Origin: Fodinibius sp. Rm-B-1B1-1
GTDB taxonomy: Bacteria; Bacteroidota; Rhodothermia; Balneolales; Balneolaceae
Assembly (NCBI RefSeq): GCF_038594945.1
Contig: NZ_JBCFYD010000001.1
Location: 1,178,001-1,242,000 of the forward strand
Direction of reading: 5' to 3'
DNA: 64,000 bases
Shown here piece after piece: positions 8,800 through 16,812 of this stretch. Each line of letters starts with the position of its first letter. The stretch's first letter is position 1. Under the pieces are notes generated by a model, which saw nothing but the letters and a program-made list of their open reading frames with translations, searched no databases and had not been told where the DNA came from. Made by a program: the position numbers and the translations under genes.

Positions 8800-10029
8800 A
8801 TGAATATTTTTGCCATCATTATTTTAGCCACGCTGGCTATCGATTTTATCCTGAATTTGGTTAGTGACTACCTGAACCTCAAATCACTTGATGAAGAGCT
8901 TCCCGAGGAGTTTCGGGATGTGTACGATGAAGAGACTTACGAGCAATCACAGCGTTACACCAAAGAACGCACCAAATTTGGAATCCTGACATCAGTATTT
9001 AATCTGGCATTACTACTTGTTTTTTGGTTTGCCGGCGGATTTCAATGGATGGATGAGATCGTCCGCAGCTGGGAGCTTGGTCTCATCTGGACCGGCCTTG
9101 TGTATATTGGGATTCTGATTGTTGCCAAACAACTACTGTCGCTACCCTTTAGCATCTATTCTACTTTTGTAATTGAAGAGAAGTACGGCTTTAATAAAAC
9201 CACGCCCAAAATTTTTGTTTTGGATCTGTTGAAAGGCTTGGGATTGAGCATTGTGCTCGGCGGTCCGCTGCTGGCGGGTATCTTAGCGTTTTTTATATTC
9301 ATTGATCAATACGCGTGGTTGTATGCCTGGGGAGCCGTTACCGTGTTTACGCTGTTTATTCAATTCATTGCTCCGAAGTGGATCATGCCCATCTTTAATG
9401 ACTTTGAGCCGCTCGGGGAAAGCGATCTGCGGCAAAAAATCCGTGATTATGCTGACAAGGTAAACTTTGCGATGGAGGGCGTCTATGTGATGGATGGCTC
9501 CAAACGCAGCAGCAAGTCGAATGCTTTTTTTACCGGATTCGGAAAGAACAAACGAATTGCGCTCTACGATACGCTTATTGACAACCATGAAGAGGATGAA
9601 CTCGTGGCAGTGTTAGCTCATGAGATTGGTCATTATAAAAAGAAGCATATCATCAAAAATATGGCCATCAGCATTGCACAGACGGGAATAATGTTTTTCC
9701 TGCTGTCCATTTTCTTATCCTCTGAAGGATTATTCGAGGCTTTTTATATGGAGCAGATGTCTGTTTATGCCGGACTCATTTTCTTTGGGATGCTCTATGC
9801 CCCCATTGATATGATTGTGTCGGTCTTTATGCAGATTTTGTCGCGTAAATATGAGTTTGAGGCCGACGAATTTGCATCTACTACCTACAAGAAAGAACCG
9901 ATGATTGCAGCATTGAAAAAGCTCTCAAAAGATAATCTATCGAACCTTACGCCTCACCCGTTTTATGTATTCCTGAATTACTCTCATCCGCCGGTGCTGG
10001 AGCGAATAAAGGCGATTAGATCTTTGTAA
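8800..10029 (+). CDS. M48 family membrane metalloprotease (Ste24/CAAX protease type)
   Basis: 409 aa. The zinc motif HEIGH is at 274-278 (VLAHEIGHYKKKH) and a third ligand Glu is in the later EFEADEFA motif near residue 350. Multiple membrane helices (about residues 3-25, 62-80, 95-120, 145-190, 290-345) and the length match the Ste24 / CAAX prenyl protease 1 group rather than the shorter HtpX group. It should be an inner-membrane zinc endopeptidase acting at the cytoplasmic face. Bacterial members usually have no prenylated substrate and are thought to work in envelope protein quality control. The stop codon overlaps the first arm of an inverted-repeat element. Confidence 0.92.
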   Translation: MNIFAIIILATLAIDFILNLVSDYLNLKSLDEELPEEFRDVYDEETYEQSQRYTKERTKFGILTSVFNLALLLVFWFAGGFQWMDEIVRSWELGLIWTGLVYIGILIVAKQLLSLPFSIYSTFVIEEKYGFNKTTPKIFVLDLLKGLGLSIVLGGPLLAGILAFFIFIDQYAWLYAWGAVTVFTLFIQFIAPKWIMPIFNDFEPLGESDLRQKIRDYADKVNFAMEGVYVMDGSKRSSKSNAFFTGFGKNKRIALYDTLIDNHEEDELVAVLAHEIGHYKKKHIIKNMAISIAQTGIMFFLLSIFLSSEGLFEAFYMEQMSVYAGLIFFGMLYAPIDMIVSVFMQILSRKYEFEADEFASTTYKKEPMIAALKKLSKDNLSNLTPHPFYVFLNYSHPPVLERIKAIRSL

Positions 10030-10091
10030 CCACTAAACCATTTTGTGCACTAAATCAAAAAAAAACGTAGTTATCTTGGTGTCTTAGTGGT
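10029..10091. repeat. Inverted-repeat intergenic element with CACTAA arms
   Basis: ACCACTAA at 10029-10036 is exactly complementary to TTAGTGGT at 10084-10091. An extra CACTAAA copy lies at 10049-10055, and there is a poly-A stretch in the middle. The element fills the gap between the protease stop and the sigZ leader. Its form suggests a dispersed intergenic repeat; copy number cannot be judged from one window. Confidence 0.45.
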
Positions 10092-10132
10092 AAGGAATAA
10101 AAGACAAAAAGTAATGATAGTTCTTTGTTTCT

Positions 10133-10744
10133 ATGTCTGAAAATCAACTTAATACTGAAATGCTTTGGCGTAAGTTTAGCGACCAAGTTCGAGGATTTGT
10201 ACGATCCAAAGTATCCAATGATGATGAAGCCGAAGATGTGCTCCAGGATATTTTTATTCGGATTCATAAAGGTATTGATAATCTCCGTCAGGAAGATCGT
10301 GTCCAATCTTGGGTATTCGGGATCGCTCGTCGTGCATTAGCAGACCACTATCGAAAGAAAGGGAGAGAAAAAGAAGAGCCAGCTGGTACAGAAATAACGA
10401 TGGGCGGAGATGATGATCCTATGTTAGATTTAAATACATTTGAGGGGGATCACGATGTGCATGAAGAAGTGCTTTCTTGGCTCATTCCTATGATTGATGA
10501 ACTGCCGGAGAAGTATGGCAAGCCGCTTAAGATGGCAGATATCGAAGGCAAAACGCAGCAAGAAGTGGCTGATTATCTGGGGCTGTCGCTATCAGGAGCC
10601 AAATCAAGAGTGCAGCGGGCGCGGCAAAAGTTGGGCGACGTGTTGGTGGCTTGTTGTGAGGTGCAATTTGGTGAAGAGGGACGTGCAGTTGCATATCACA
10701 AAATTAAAGATGAGAATGGAGAGGAGTCTTGTGAGGATTGTTGA
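10133..10744 (+). CDS. sigZ: ECF sigma factor SigZ
   Basis: 203-aa ECF-type sigma factor. Region 2 spans about residues 8-75, including DEAEDVLQDIFIRIHKGI and the promoter-melting segment RVQSWVFGIARRALADHYRKK. Region 4 spans about 118-172, with the helix-turn-helix TQQEVADYLGLSLSGAKSRVQRARQ split across its conserved positions. After region 4 come a vicinal Cys pair (VACCEV), a short beta-rich stretch and a terminal CEDC motif. A cysteine-bearing tail is typical of the SigZ group, and I infer that it may sense metal, metalloid or redox state. There is no anti-sigma gene beside it. The next gene is an ArsI-like enzyme, a plausible target or partner. Confidence 0.88.
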   Translation: MSENQLNTEMLWRKFSDQVRGFVRSKVSNDDEAEDVLQDIFIRIHKGIDNLRQEDRVQSWVFGIARRALADHYRKKGREKEEPAGTEITMGGDDDPMLDLNTFEGDHDVHEEVLSWLIPMIDELPEKYGKPLKMADIEGKTQQEVADYLGLSLSGAKSRVQRARQKLGDVLVACCEVQFGEEGRAVAYHKIKDENGEESCEDC

Positions 10745-10930
10745 GGTTTAATTTTCTTTTTGACTGATGAGATTTTAGATGATATGCCCGATTTTTGTAA
10801 AGAGTATTCATGAGCATAACCAGATCAATCAAAAAAATCTGTATTAATTTTGCGTCTTTTTGGGTTGGGCCACGACTACATAGGGTGAAGAGTTATAATT
10901 AATCATCCTAAAAACAAAAAGGTGACCATT

Positions 10931-11329
10931 ATGAAACGTATGCACGTAATGTTAAAAGTGAATAATCTTGATGAATCAGTAGAATTCTATAGCACTTTCT
11001 TTGGCGTGGCTCCAACTAAGCAAAAAGAAGACTATGCCAAGTGGATGCTCGATGATCCTCGGGTAAACTTTTCGATTGCTGAACGCGATGGAGAAAAAGG
11101 AATCGAGCACCTCGGTATCGAGGCCGAAAGTGAAGAAGAGTTGCTGGAGTTACGATCCAATATCGATCGCACGCACGGGTTGGTTCGTAACGAGGGAGAA
11201 ACAACTTGCTGCTATGCCAACTCCAACAAATCGTGGGTAGCCGACCCGCAAGGCGTAGAGTGGGAGGCGTTCCACACCTTTGGCGAAAGTGAAGAATATA
11301 GCGCCGAAGAGGAGGCGGCGTGCTGTTAA
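10931..11329 (+). CDS. arsI: ArsI/CadI family vicinal-oxygen-chelate metalloenzyme
   Basis: 132-aa glyoxalase/bleomycin-resistance-fold protein. With the ATG at 10931 the residues known from ArsI C-As lyases fall into place: His5, His60 and Glu112 as the metal ligands, and the vicinal pair Cys93-Cys94 (ETTCCYANSNKSWVADPQG) as the As(III) site. ArsI breaks the C-As bond of trivalent methylated arsenicals using Fe(II) and O2. The start at 10931 is favoured over GTG 10922 because AAGGTG at 10919-10924 is a well-spaced ribosome site and because it gives the family's His5. A further Cys-Cys pair ends the protein. It lies 177 bases after sigZ and ends in a strong terminator. No arsR, arsM or arsenic efflux gene is nearby, so the exact substrate is open. 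Confidence 0.85.
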   Translation: MKRMHVMLKVNNLDESVEFYSTFFGVAPTKQKEDYAKWMLDDPRVNFSIAERDGEKGIEHLGIEAESEEELLELRSNIDRTHGLVRNEGETTCCYANSNKSWVADPQGVEWEAFHTFGESEEYSAEEEAACC

Positions 11330-11337
11330 CCTATGGT

Positions 11338-11370
11338 GTCCCCGGTACCTTAGAGTTGCCGGGGGCTTTC
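11338..11370 (+). terminator. Rho-independent terminator after arsI
   Basis: GTCCCCGG at 11338-11345 pairs with CCGGGGGC at 11359-11366 (one G-T wobble), followed by CTTTC. It lies 8 bases after the arsI stop and just before the end of the convergent DUF2306-like gene. Confidence 0.8.
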
Positions 11371-11375
11371 ATCAT

Positions 11376-12080
11376 TTAGGCTGGATTTTTCTTTCCTGAT
11401 TGTTTGGATGAGGGGTTGGGGCGGTTAAACTTTCGTTTGTATTTACGTACCCAATAGGCAATAACCGGCGTACCGATTACAGTTGGTGCCAGCCATACGA
11501 CCGCCATTGGCAGAAAGGTAACATTAACAACCAGGAATGCTGTAAAGGTGGCAATATATGCCGCAAGCATGCCTTGAATATGCTCGAACATCCATTGGAA
11601 TTTAGTTTTGACTAACCATCCAATCCGCAATGCCAGATCCCGTCCTGTTAAGGCAGCAAATATTATCCCAAAAACCAGTATGATTATTTTGGTTTTTTGT
11701 AGGAGGGGATGGTGAAGGAGTTCAAATATTGCACCTAATGCTAAGCCGATCATGGCGATGCCCGCTGCAAAAAATAGTGGGACCAGCAAACGGTCAAAGA
11801 TATGTGCTATGCCGGGCAAGGGATTGTTTTTCCACCGGATGGCACGATAGCCCGACCATGTGAGATAAAAGCTGAACAAACTGATAAACAACAGGAATAA
11901 ATTGGGTCGCACCGCTGATAAGATTATGGCTGTAATAGCAACTATAATCATACTCCAGAAATAGAGGCGTCCCGAATAAATATGCCATCCTTTGCCTTTT
12001 TGGGTTGTGATGGCAATAAATCCTGTAACAAGAGCTGCGAATCCCGCGATTATATGAATGACTAAGAATATGTGAATCAT
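11376..12080 (-). CDS. DUF2306-like multi-pass membrane protein
   Basis: 234 aa with six or seven hydrophobic helices. The N-terminal pattern HIIAGFAALVTGFIAI, then GWHIYSGRLYFWSM, with conserved His residues facing each other near the first two helices, is typical of DUF2306-like inner-membrane proteins. Their function is not known; the paired His residues suggest haem or metal binding (inference). The C-terminus is basic and cytoplasmic (KYKRKFNRPNP). It lies downstream of the LytTR gene on the same strand, but a perfect hairpin separates them, so independent transcription is likely. Confidence 0.7.
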   Translation of the reverse strand: MIHIFLVIHIIAGFAALVTGFIAITTQKGKGWHIYSGRLYFWSMIIVAITAIILSAVRPNLFLLFISLFSFYLTWSGYRAIRWKNNPLPGIAHIFDRLLVPLFFAAGIAMIGLALGAIFELLHHPLLQKTKIIILVFGIIFAALTGRDLALRIGWLVKTKFQWMFEHIQGMLAAYIATFTAFLVVNVTFLPMAVVWLAPTVIGTPVIAYWVRKYKRKFNRPNPSSKQSGKKNPA

Positions 12081-12182
12081 GTTACGTTGAGAATGAAATT
12101 ACTGTTGATAAAATAGATTAGCATTTGTGCTGTTCCATCGAAAAGCTATGAAAAGATGGACAGTTAATCGCGGCAAAGGGAT

Positions 12183-12214
12183 GAATTGCACTGATGAGGG
12201 ATGAAGTGCAATTC
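12183..12214 (-). terminator. Perfect 10-base stem abutting the LytTR stop codon
   Basis: GAATTGCACT at 12183-12192 and AGTGCAATTC at 12205-12214 pair perfectly over a 12-base loop, directly after the stop of the minus-strand LytTR gene. The bases after it on the minus strand (ATCCCTTTG) are only partly T-rich, so it is either a weak terminator or an mRNA-stabilising 3' hairpin. Confidence 0.5.
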
Positions 12215-13084
12215 TTAATCAATCGATAGCTGCTGGTTAAAATGATCGACGTACGTTTTGGAAACGGGAATCGTCGTATCGGTACTCCGGAGGGATAGGG
12301 AGTATCCACGGGCATCGCCCGAAATATCGGTGATCTGCATTAGGTTGATAATATATGAGCGATGGCATCGAATGATTTTGGGGTGGTCAATGTGATTCTC
12401 AAAATACTTGAGGGTGCCTCGAAGCAGTTTTTGTTTAATTGTCGAATTTACCCTGTAAATTATTTTTACGTAGTTGTCGGCCGATGTTAAATAGAGTAGC
12501 TCATTGGGATTAAGTTGCAGCCGATCATCACTATTGGATGAACGTAAAATGATAAATTCAGAGGAATGGGAGGTTTCTTGTTTCAGTTTTTTACGGAGCT
12601 CTTTGGCTCGATGCATATTTTTCCGATAAAGATGGGTGTAGTCTAATAATATGATACCTCCAATGGGGAATAGGCCGATCAGAAAAACTTGCCCCAGCGA
12701 GATAAACAGGTTTTGGGCAGTAAAATTGCTGATGTCAGTAAGGTTAGAATAAAGAAGGTTAATAAAAGCAATAGTCAGTAGTATCCAGCAATTCCAGAGG
12801 ATGTGTGTGCCGACTGTCCATGTTTCTTCGAGCGGGTAACGGTTGGTTATCCAGTTGAAAGCCAGGAAATTGAGGCTCATGGCCATAGCCGTACAACTAC
12901 CGTATCCAAGACAAATTATGAGGCGATTGGATGTCGTGAAGGTATGCAGGCCGAAAGGTTCAAAGATGAAAAGAAATAAAAAAACGAATAGTGATACTAA
13001 GATTACAGACCATTTTTGTCTGGATTCGTTGGTGTCTGTAGGATATGCTTTATTGAAAACACCGAGTAGTCGCAAAATACCCAT
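12215..13084 (-). CDS. Membrane-anchored LytTR family transcriptional regulator
   Basis: 289 aa. Residues about 20-155 contain four hydrophobic helices, followed by a basic helix (HRAKELRKKLKQE). The C-terminal LytTR DNA-binding domain runs from about 172 to 285, recognised by ELLYLTSADNYVKIIY and the ending HPKIIRCHRSYIINL. There is no receiver domain, so this is a membrane-tethered LytTR regulator rather than an AgrA/LytR two-component member; the sensing part would be the membrane bundle. LytTR proteins bind paired direct repeats. It is divergent from the PLP enzyme gene (70 bases between starts), which may be a target. It could also act on the direct repeats at 14844-14880; both are guesses. 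Confidence 0.88.
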   Translation of the reverse strand: MGILRLLGVFNKAYPTDTNESRQKWSVILVSLFVFLFLFIFEPFGLHTFTTSNRLIICLGYGSCTAMAMSLNFLAFNWITNRYPLEETWTVGTHILWNCWILLTIAFINLLYSNLTDISNFTAQNLFISLGQVFLIGLFPIGGIILLDYTHLYRKNMHRAKELRKKLKQETSHSSEFIILRSSNSDDRLQLNPNELLYLTSADNYVKIIYRVNSTIKQKLLRGTLKYFENHIDHPKIIRCHRSYIINLMQITDISGDARGYSLSLRSTDTTIPVSKTYVDHFNQQLSID

Positions 13085-13154
13085 TAGCTTTTAAAGTATT
13101 CTTCTATTTTATTGCAATAAATTACAAACTATTGAGCACAAAAAATTCTAAACT

Positions 13155-14279
13155 ATGCGTACCAAAACTAAAGCAATTCACGCTGCCATGGAAGTTGCTA
13201 ATCCCAATCCCGATATCGTACCGCCGGTGCATCGTTCTACGGTTTACGAGCTGGATAAAGAAGGGCGATCCGAAGGCGACTGGCATTATACGCGGCTCGA
13301 AAATCCCAATCGTGTGCAGTGGGAGCAAGTGCTAAAGGTGATGGAAGAAGGAGAAGCTGCTGCAGCATTTTCGAGTGGCGTGGCGGCCGCTTCTGCTGTG
13401 TTTCAGGCATTGGAACCGGGCGATCACATTATTATTCCCGAGGATGTGTATGCGGGTAATCGCAAGCTGGTACATGATCTGATGAAGCCTTGGGGGTTAC
13501 AGGCTGATTTTATTGATATGACCGATCTAAAAAATGTTGAGGATCATATTAACGACAATACCAGACTGATATGGATAGAATCGCCTTCTAATCCATTAAT
13601 GAATATTATGGACATTGAAGCCATTAGTGACTTGGCACATCAAAATGATGCTATGGCTTGTGTAGATAATACCTGGCCGACGCCCATTAACCAGATGCCC
13701 CTGAAGCTGGGTGCGGATTTAGTTGTGCATTCTACAACGAAGTATTTTGGCGGGCACAGTGATATTTTGGGTGGTGCAGTAGTTAGTAGGAAAAATGATG
13801 AGAGATTTGAAAAAATTCGCATGGTGCAACGAACAGGTGGGGCAGTGCCGTCGCCGGATGATTGCTGGATGTTGGCTCGTAGTACACGGACGTTGCCGTA
13901 TCGAATGAAAGGGCATAATCAAAATGCCGAAACGTTGGCTCGATTTCTACAAAATCATCCAAAGGTAGAAAAGGTTTTCTATCCTGGCTTGGCTACTCAT
14001 GCGGGACACGAAATTGCTGCGAAGCAGATGAGCAGTTTTGGAGGAATGATTTCCTTTTTGATTGATGGCAGTGCCGAGGAGGCGATAGAAATTGTTGGGA
14101 AATCCAAACTTATTGGGAGGGCTACCAGTCTGGGTGGAGTGGAATCTACCTGGGAGCACCGTCGTAGCAGTGAGGGCGAAGGTTCGATTACGCCGGAAAA
14201 TCTGATCCGGATCAGCGTTGGGTTAGAACATGCAGATGATCTGCTGGAGGATCTGGAACGAGCGTTATCAGATGAGTGA
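13155..14279 (+). CDS. Cys/Met-metabolism PLP enzyme (cystathionine gamma-synthase/beta-lyase type)
   Basis: 374 aa, normal length for this fold-type I family. The PLP-binding Lys is K196 in HSTTKYFGGHSDILGG; the cofactor-ring Asp is in CVDNTW (about D171); YTRLENPN at 45-52 is the family's tyrosine/arginine phosphate-binding segment. The C-terminal signature SLGGVESTWEHR is also typical. The family converts O-acylhomoserine or cystathionine in methionine, cysteine and homocysteine metabolism. Lyase (MetC-like) and synthase (MetB-like) cannot be separated by eye; the WEHR-containing active site with Trp resembles the bacterial beta-lyase branch (inference). It stands alone, divergent from the LytTR regulator. 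Confidence 0.88.
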   Translation: MRTKTKAIHAAMEVANPNPDIVPPVHRSTVYELDKEGRSEGDWHYTRLENPNRVQWEQVLKVMEEGEAAAAFSSGVAAASAVFQALEPGDHIIIPEDVYAGNRKLVHDLMKPWGLQADFIDMTDLKNVEDHINDNTRLIWIESPSNPLMNIMDIEAISDLAHQNDAMACVDNTWPTPINQMPLKLGADLVVHSTTKYFGGHSDILGGAVVSRKNDERFEKIRMVQRTGGAVPSPDDCWMLARSTRTLPYRMKGHNQNAETLARFLQNHPKVEKVFYPGLATHAGHEIAAKQMSSFGGMISFLIDGSAEEAIEIVGKSKLIGRATSLGGVESTWEHRRSSEGEGSITPENLIRISVGLEHADDLLEDLERALSDE

Positions 14280-14320
14280 TTCGTGGGAAGTATGAAGTTT
14301 TAACTTTTTAAAAGGTTTTG

Positions 14321-14418
14321 TGTCATGCTGAATTTATTTTAGCATCTGTGAAAGTGAGTTTTTTGTAGATCCTGCAAGCAACAACGTTTGTACCGACACA
14401 TTGGGATTCAGGATGACA
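14321..14418. repeat. 98-base palindromic intergenic element (GTCATCCTGAAT ends)
   Basis: The ends TGTCATGCTGAAT (14321-14333) and ATTCAGGATGACA (14406-14418) are inverted repeats matching at 12 of 13 positions. The inside contains a second shorter complementary pair around TTTAGCATC. It fills the gap between the PLP enzyme and a small membrane protein. Elements with the same GTCATnCTGAA ends are known as dispersed intergenic repeats in Bacteroidota genomes (from memory, unchecked). Confidence 0.6.
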
Positions 14419-14445
14419 TGAGGTTCTCAAGTTTTCTGATGCTTA

Positions 14446-14787
14446 ATGACATCGATGTCCAAAACCGTATTTTATATAAAGCTGATTCATTCCCTGCTTT
14501 TCTTTTTGATAGTGGGGAGTACGATCTATGTTTTTGTAACGGCAGCCATGGATCAGATCAATACCCTAACTTGGTGGGCGTTTGGAATTACTATTGTAGA
14601 GTTGTTAGCACTGTTATTAAATAACTGGCGCTGTCCGCTGACGGATCTGGCTGAGCAGCATGGGGCCAAAGTAGGCTCCGTAGCAGATCTGTTTTTACCG
14701 AAATGGTTGTCCGATTATATATTTTTGATTTTTGGAGTACTCTTCGTGTTAACCTGCTTTTTATTGATATGGAGAGTGTTTAGTTAG
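14446..14787 (+). CDS. Small membrane protein, 113 aa, unknown function
   Basis: Three hydrophobic helices are visible (about residues 8-32, 41-58 and 90-112), with a loop between helices two and three holding NNWRCPLTDLAEQHGAKVGSVADLFLPKW in a conserved-looking run. The motif CPLT followed by FLP resembles small uncharacterised bacterial membrane proteins (DUF2784-like), but I am not sure of the family. ATG 14446 and ATG 14455 are both possible starts and neither has a clear ribosome site. The palindromic element ends 28 bases upstream. Confidence 0.6.
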   Translation: MTSMSKTVFYIKLIHSLLFFLIVGSTIYVFVTAAMDQINTLTWWAFGITIVELLALLLNNWRCPLTDLAEQHGAKVGSVADLFLPKWLSDYIFLIFGVLFVLTCFLLIWRVFS

Positions 14788-14843
14788 TTAGGTAAGGTTT
14801 TATTCTATTAACTAATTGGTTACTTAAATATGTGTTATGCCAG

Positions 14844-14880
14844 CCTATTTATTTTGATCTAATCCCATTTATTGTGATCT
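14844..14880. promoter_or_regulatory. Two 17-base direct repeats, 20-base period, before the E2 gene
   Basis: CCTATTTATTTTGATCT at 14844-14860 and CCCATTTATTGTGATCT at 14864-14880 match at 15 of 17 positions and are spaced by 20 bases, close to two helical turns. They lie 79-115 bases before the E2 start, where an activator would bind. LytTR proteins bind spaced direct repeats, so the nearby LytTR regulator is one candidate (inference). Confidence 0.4.
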
Positions 14881-14958
14881 TTGAGGGCTGATTTTGAACG
14901 TTATGAACAGCATTTTGATTGAAGGTATTTTAATTTTAATGATATAATCTGAGTACCA

Positions 14959-16743
14959 ATGGCCAGAGTTGAAGTAGAAATGCCCCAGATGGGCGAATCG
15001 GTAATGGAAGGCACCGTTATTGAATGGAGTAAAGAGATCGGTGATGAAGTAGAAGAAGATGAAACGCTTCTTGAAATTGCTACTGACAAAGTAGATACCG
15101 AAGTGCCCTCACCCCAAGCTGGAATTCTTATTGAAAAATTAGCCAAAGAAGGCGATACCATTGAGGTCGGCCAACCCATTGCAGTTATAGAAACGGATGC
15201 TGATGCGGCCGATACTTCAGGTGACAGTGGATCTACAGAGGAAGAAGCCGAAGAATCAGAGACGGAAGAAGGTTCTTCTGCGCCAGAGACTTCGGAGACT
15301 GAGGAGTCTCCCGAAGAAACAGGTGGTGGAGATGCTGATGACGAAGGCGAACGTGTTGAGGTTCAGATGCCTCAAATGGGTGAATCAGTGATGGAAGGTA
15401 CGGTCATTGAATGGGCTAAGGCCATCGGTGATGAAGTGGAAGAAGATGAAACACTTTTAGAAATTTCTACAGATAAAGTAGATACGGAAGTGCCTTCGCC
15501 CCAAGCCGGTACATTGGTTGAAATTCTGGTTGAAGAAGGGGACACCGTCGAGGTTGGACAAACCATTGCTGTTATTGCTACCGGCAAGGCCGCTTCGGGT
15601 GCTGCTTCAACTACAAAGCCTACATCTGATACTCAGAAGAAAGAAGAAACGACATCAACACAAGAGCAAAAATCACAACCTGCTGCATCTACCAGTACAA
15701 ATGGGGCACCCTCTGGTGGAAGTGAACCACAGCGTATTGGCAGTGACGGACGATTCTATTCTCCGTTAGTTCGGTCTATTGCTAAGGAAGAAGGCATCTC
15801 CCAAGAAGAGCTGGAAAGTATTGAAGGTTCTGGTCAGGGCGGCCGCGTTTCCAAAGAGGATGTGATGAGTTACCTTGAAGATCGTAAGGCTGGCAAGGCA
15901 CAACAAACTGCACAGCCTTCAGGTGGACTCAGTAAGCCGAGCATGCAATCACAGCCTGCTGCAAAAGGTAAGGAAGGATCTATTTCTGCCGGTGAACTTG
16001 ATGTGCAACGCCCATCCGAAAATGTCGAGCGCGTCAAGATGGATCGTATGCGTAAGATGATTGCCGAGCACATGGTGAAATCTAAGCAGACGTCGGCCCA
16101 TGTAACCACTTTTTCTGAAGTGGATGTAACCAATTTGGTCCGCTGGCGCGAAGCTAATAAGCAGGAATTCCAGGAGCGGGCTGGTGTTAAGCTGACCTAT
16201 ACGCCACTTTTCATTGAAAAAATGATTCAGGCTATACGCGAGTTTCCGCTTATCAACAGTTCGGTGGATACCGAGAATGATGAAATTCTGTTGAAGCGTG
16301 ATATCAACTTTGGCTTGGCCGTGGCGCTGGGTGAAGGGGGTAAAGGCGGATTGATTGTCCCTGTGATTAAGCATGCACAAGAGAAAAATCTTGTCGGCTT
16401 GGCAAAATCGGTTAACGATCTTGCGATCAAGGCGCGGAACAAGAACTTGAATCCCGATGACTTGGTTGGCGGAACGATTACGCTTACAAACTACGGAAGT
16501 GTAGGTAACCTGATGGGTACGCCTATTATCAATCAGCCACAAGTTGCTATTATCGGAACGGGTGCTATTGAAAAACGTCCCGTTGTGCGCGAAACGTCGG
16601 AAGGGGATGTGATTGCCATTCGACACATGATGTATCTCTCAATGAGTTACGATCACCGTATTGTTGATGGTGCTCATGGCGGAGCATTCCTTAACCGAGT
16701 TAAAGAGCTACTCGAAAACTTCGATCCCGAGCGCGCGGTGTAA
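14959..16743 (+). CDS. 2-oxo acid dehydrogenase E2 component with two lipoyl domains
   Basis: 594 aa. Two near-identical lipoyl domains cover about 2-78 and 132-208, with lipoyl lysines K44 and K173 in DKVDTE. Acidic Glu/Ser-rich (79-131) and Ala/Thr/Gln-rich linkers separate domains. A peripheral subunit-binding domain lies at about 266-307 (YSPLVRSIAKEEGI). The catalytic acyltransferase domain runs from about 355 to the end with the active-site motif DHRIVDG (His566, Asp570). It passes acyl groups from an E1 to CoA in the pyruvate, 2-oxoglutarate or branched-chain complexes. SAHVTTFSEVD near 379 resembles SucB-like enzymes, but the substrate is not settled. No E1 or E3 gene is adjacent. A strong terminator follows. 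Confidence 0.92.
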   Translation: MARVEVEMPQMGESVMEGTVIEWSKEIGDEVEEDETLLEIATDKVDTEVPSPQAGILIEKLAKEGDTIEVGQPIAVIETDADAADTSGDSGSTEEEAEESETEEGSSAPETSETEESPEETGGGDADDEGERVEVQMPQMGESVMEGTVIEWAKAIGDEVEEDETLLEISTDKVDTEVPSPQAGTLVEILVEEGDTVEVGQTIAVIATGKAASGAASTTKPTSDTQKKEETTSTQEQKSQPAASTSTNGAPSGGSEPQRIGSDGRFYSPLVRSIAKEEGISQEELESIEGSGQGGRVSKEDVMSYLEDRKAGKAQQTAQPSGGLSKPSMQSQPAAKGKEGSISAGELDVQRPSENVERVKMDRMRKMIAEHMVKSKQTSAHVTTFSEVDVTNLVRWREANKQEFQERAGVKLTYTPLFIEKMIQAIREFPLINSSVDTENDEILLKRDINFGLAVALGEGGKGGLIVPVIKHAQEKNLVGLAKSVNDLAIKARNKNLNPDDLVGGTITLTNYGSVGNLMGTPIINQPQVAIIGTGAIEKRPVVRETSEGDVIAIRHMMYLSMSYDHRIVDGAHGGAFLNRVKELLENFDPERAV

Positions 16744-16766
16744 GAAGTCGAAATTATAATAATCTG

Positions 16767-16803
16767 AAAGAAGGGGTTTATGGCAATAAACCCCTTCTTT
16801 ATT
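16767..16803 (+). terminator. Strong rho-independent terminator after the E2 gene
   Basis: A perfect 15-base stem (AAAGAAGGGGTTTAT, loop GGCA, then its complement at 16786-16800) ends in TTCTTTATT. It contains the in-frame ATG at 16780, which shows that this ATG is not the panC start. Confidence 0.92.
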
Positions 16804-16812
16804 GGGAATTAT

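Noticed and set aside
10845-10852. TAATTTTG as a -7 promoter for arsI
   Set aside because: It matches TAnnTTTG but no -33 element is found at the expected distance; it may be chance in AT-rich DNA.
15949-16626. Long minus-strand frame, 225 aa
   Set aside because: It mirrors the conserved catalytic domain of the E2 gene, which has clear family motifs.
16780-16812. Earlier ATG start for panC
   Set aside because: It lies inside the strong E2 terminator hairpin (16767-16800); ATG 16813 gives the family's usual length.
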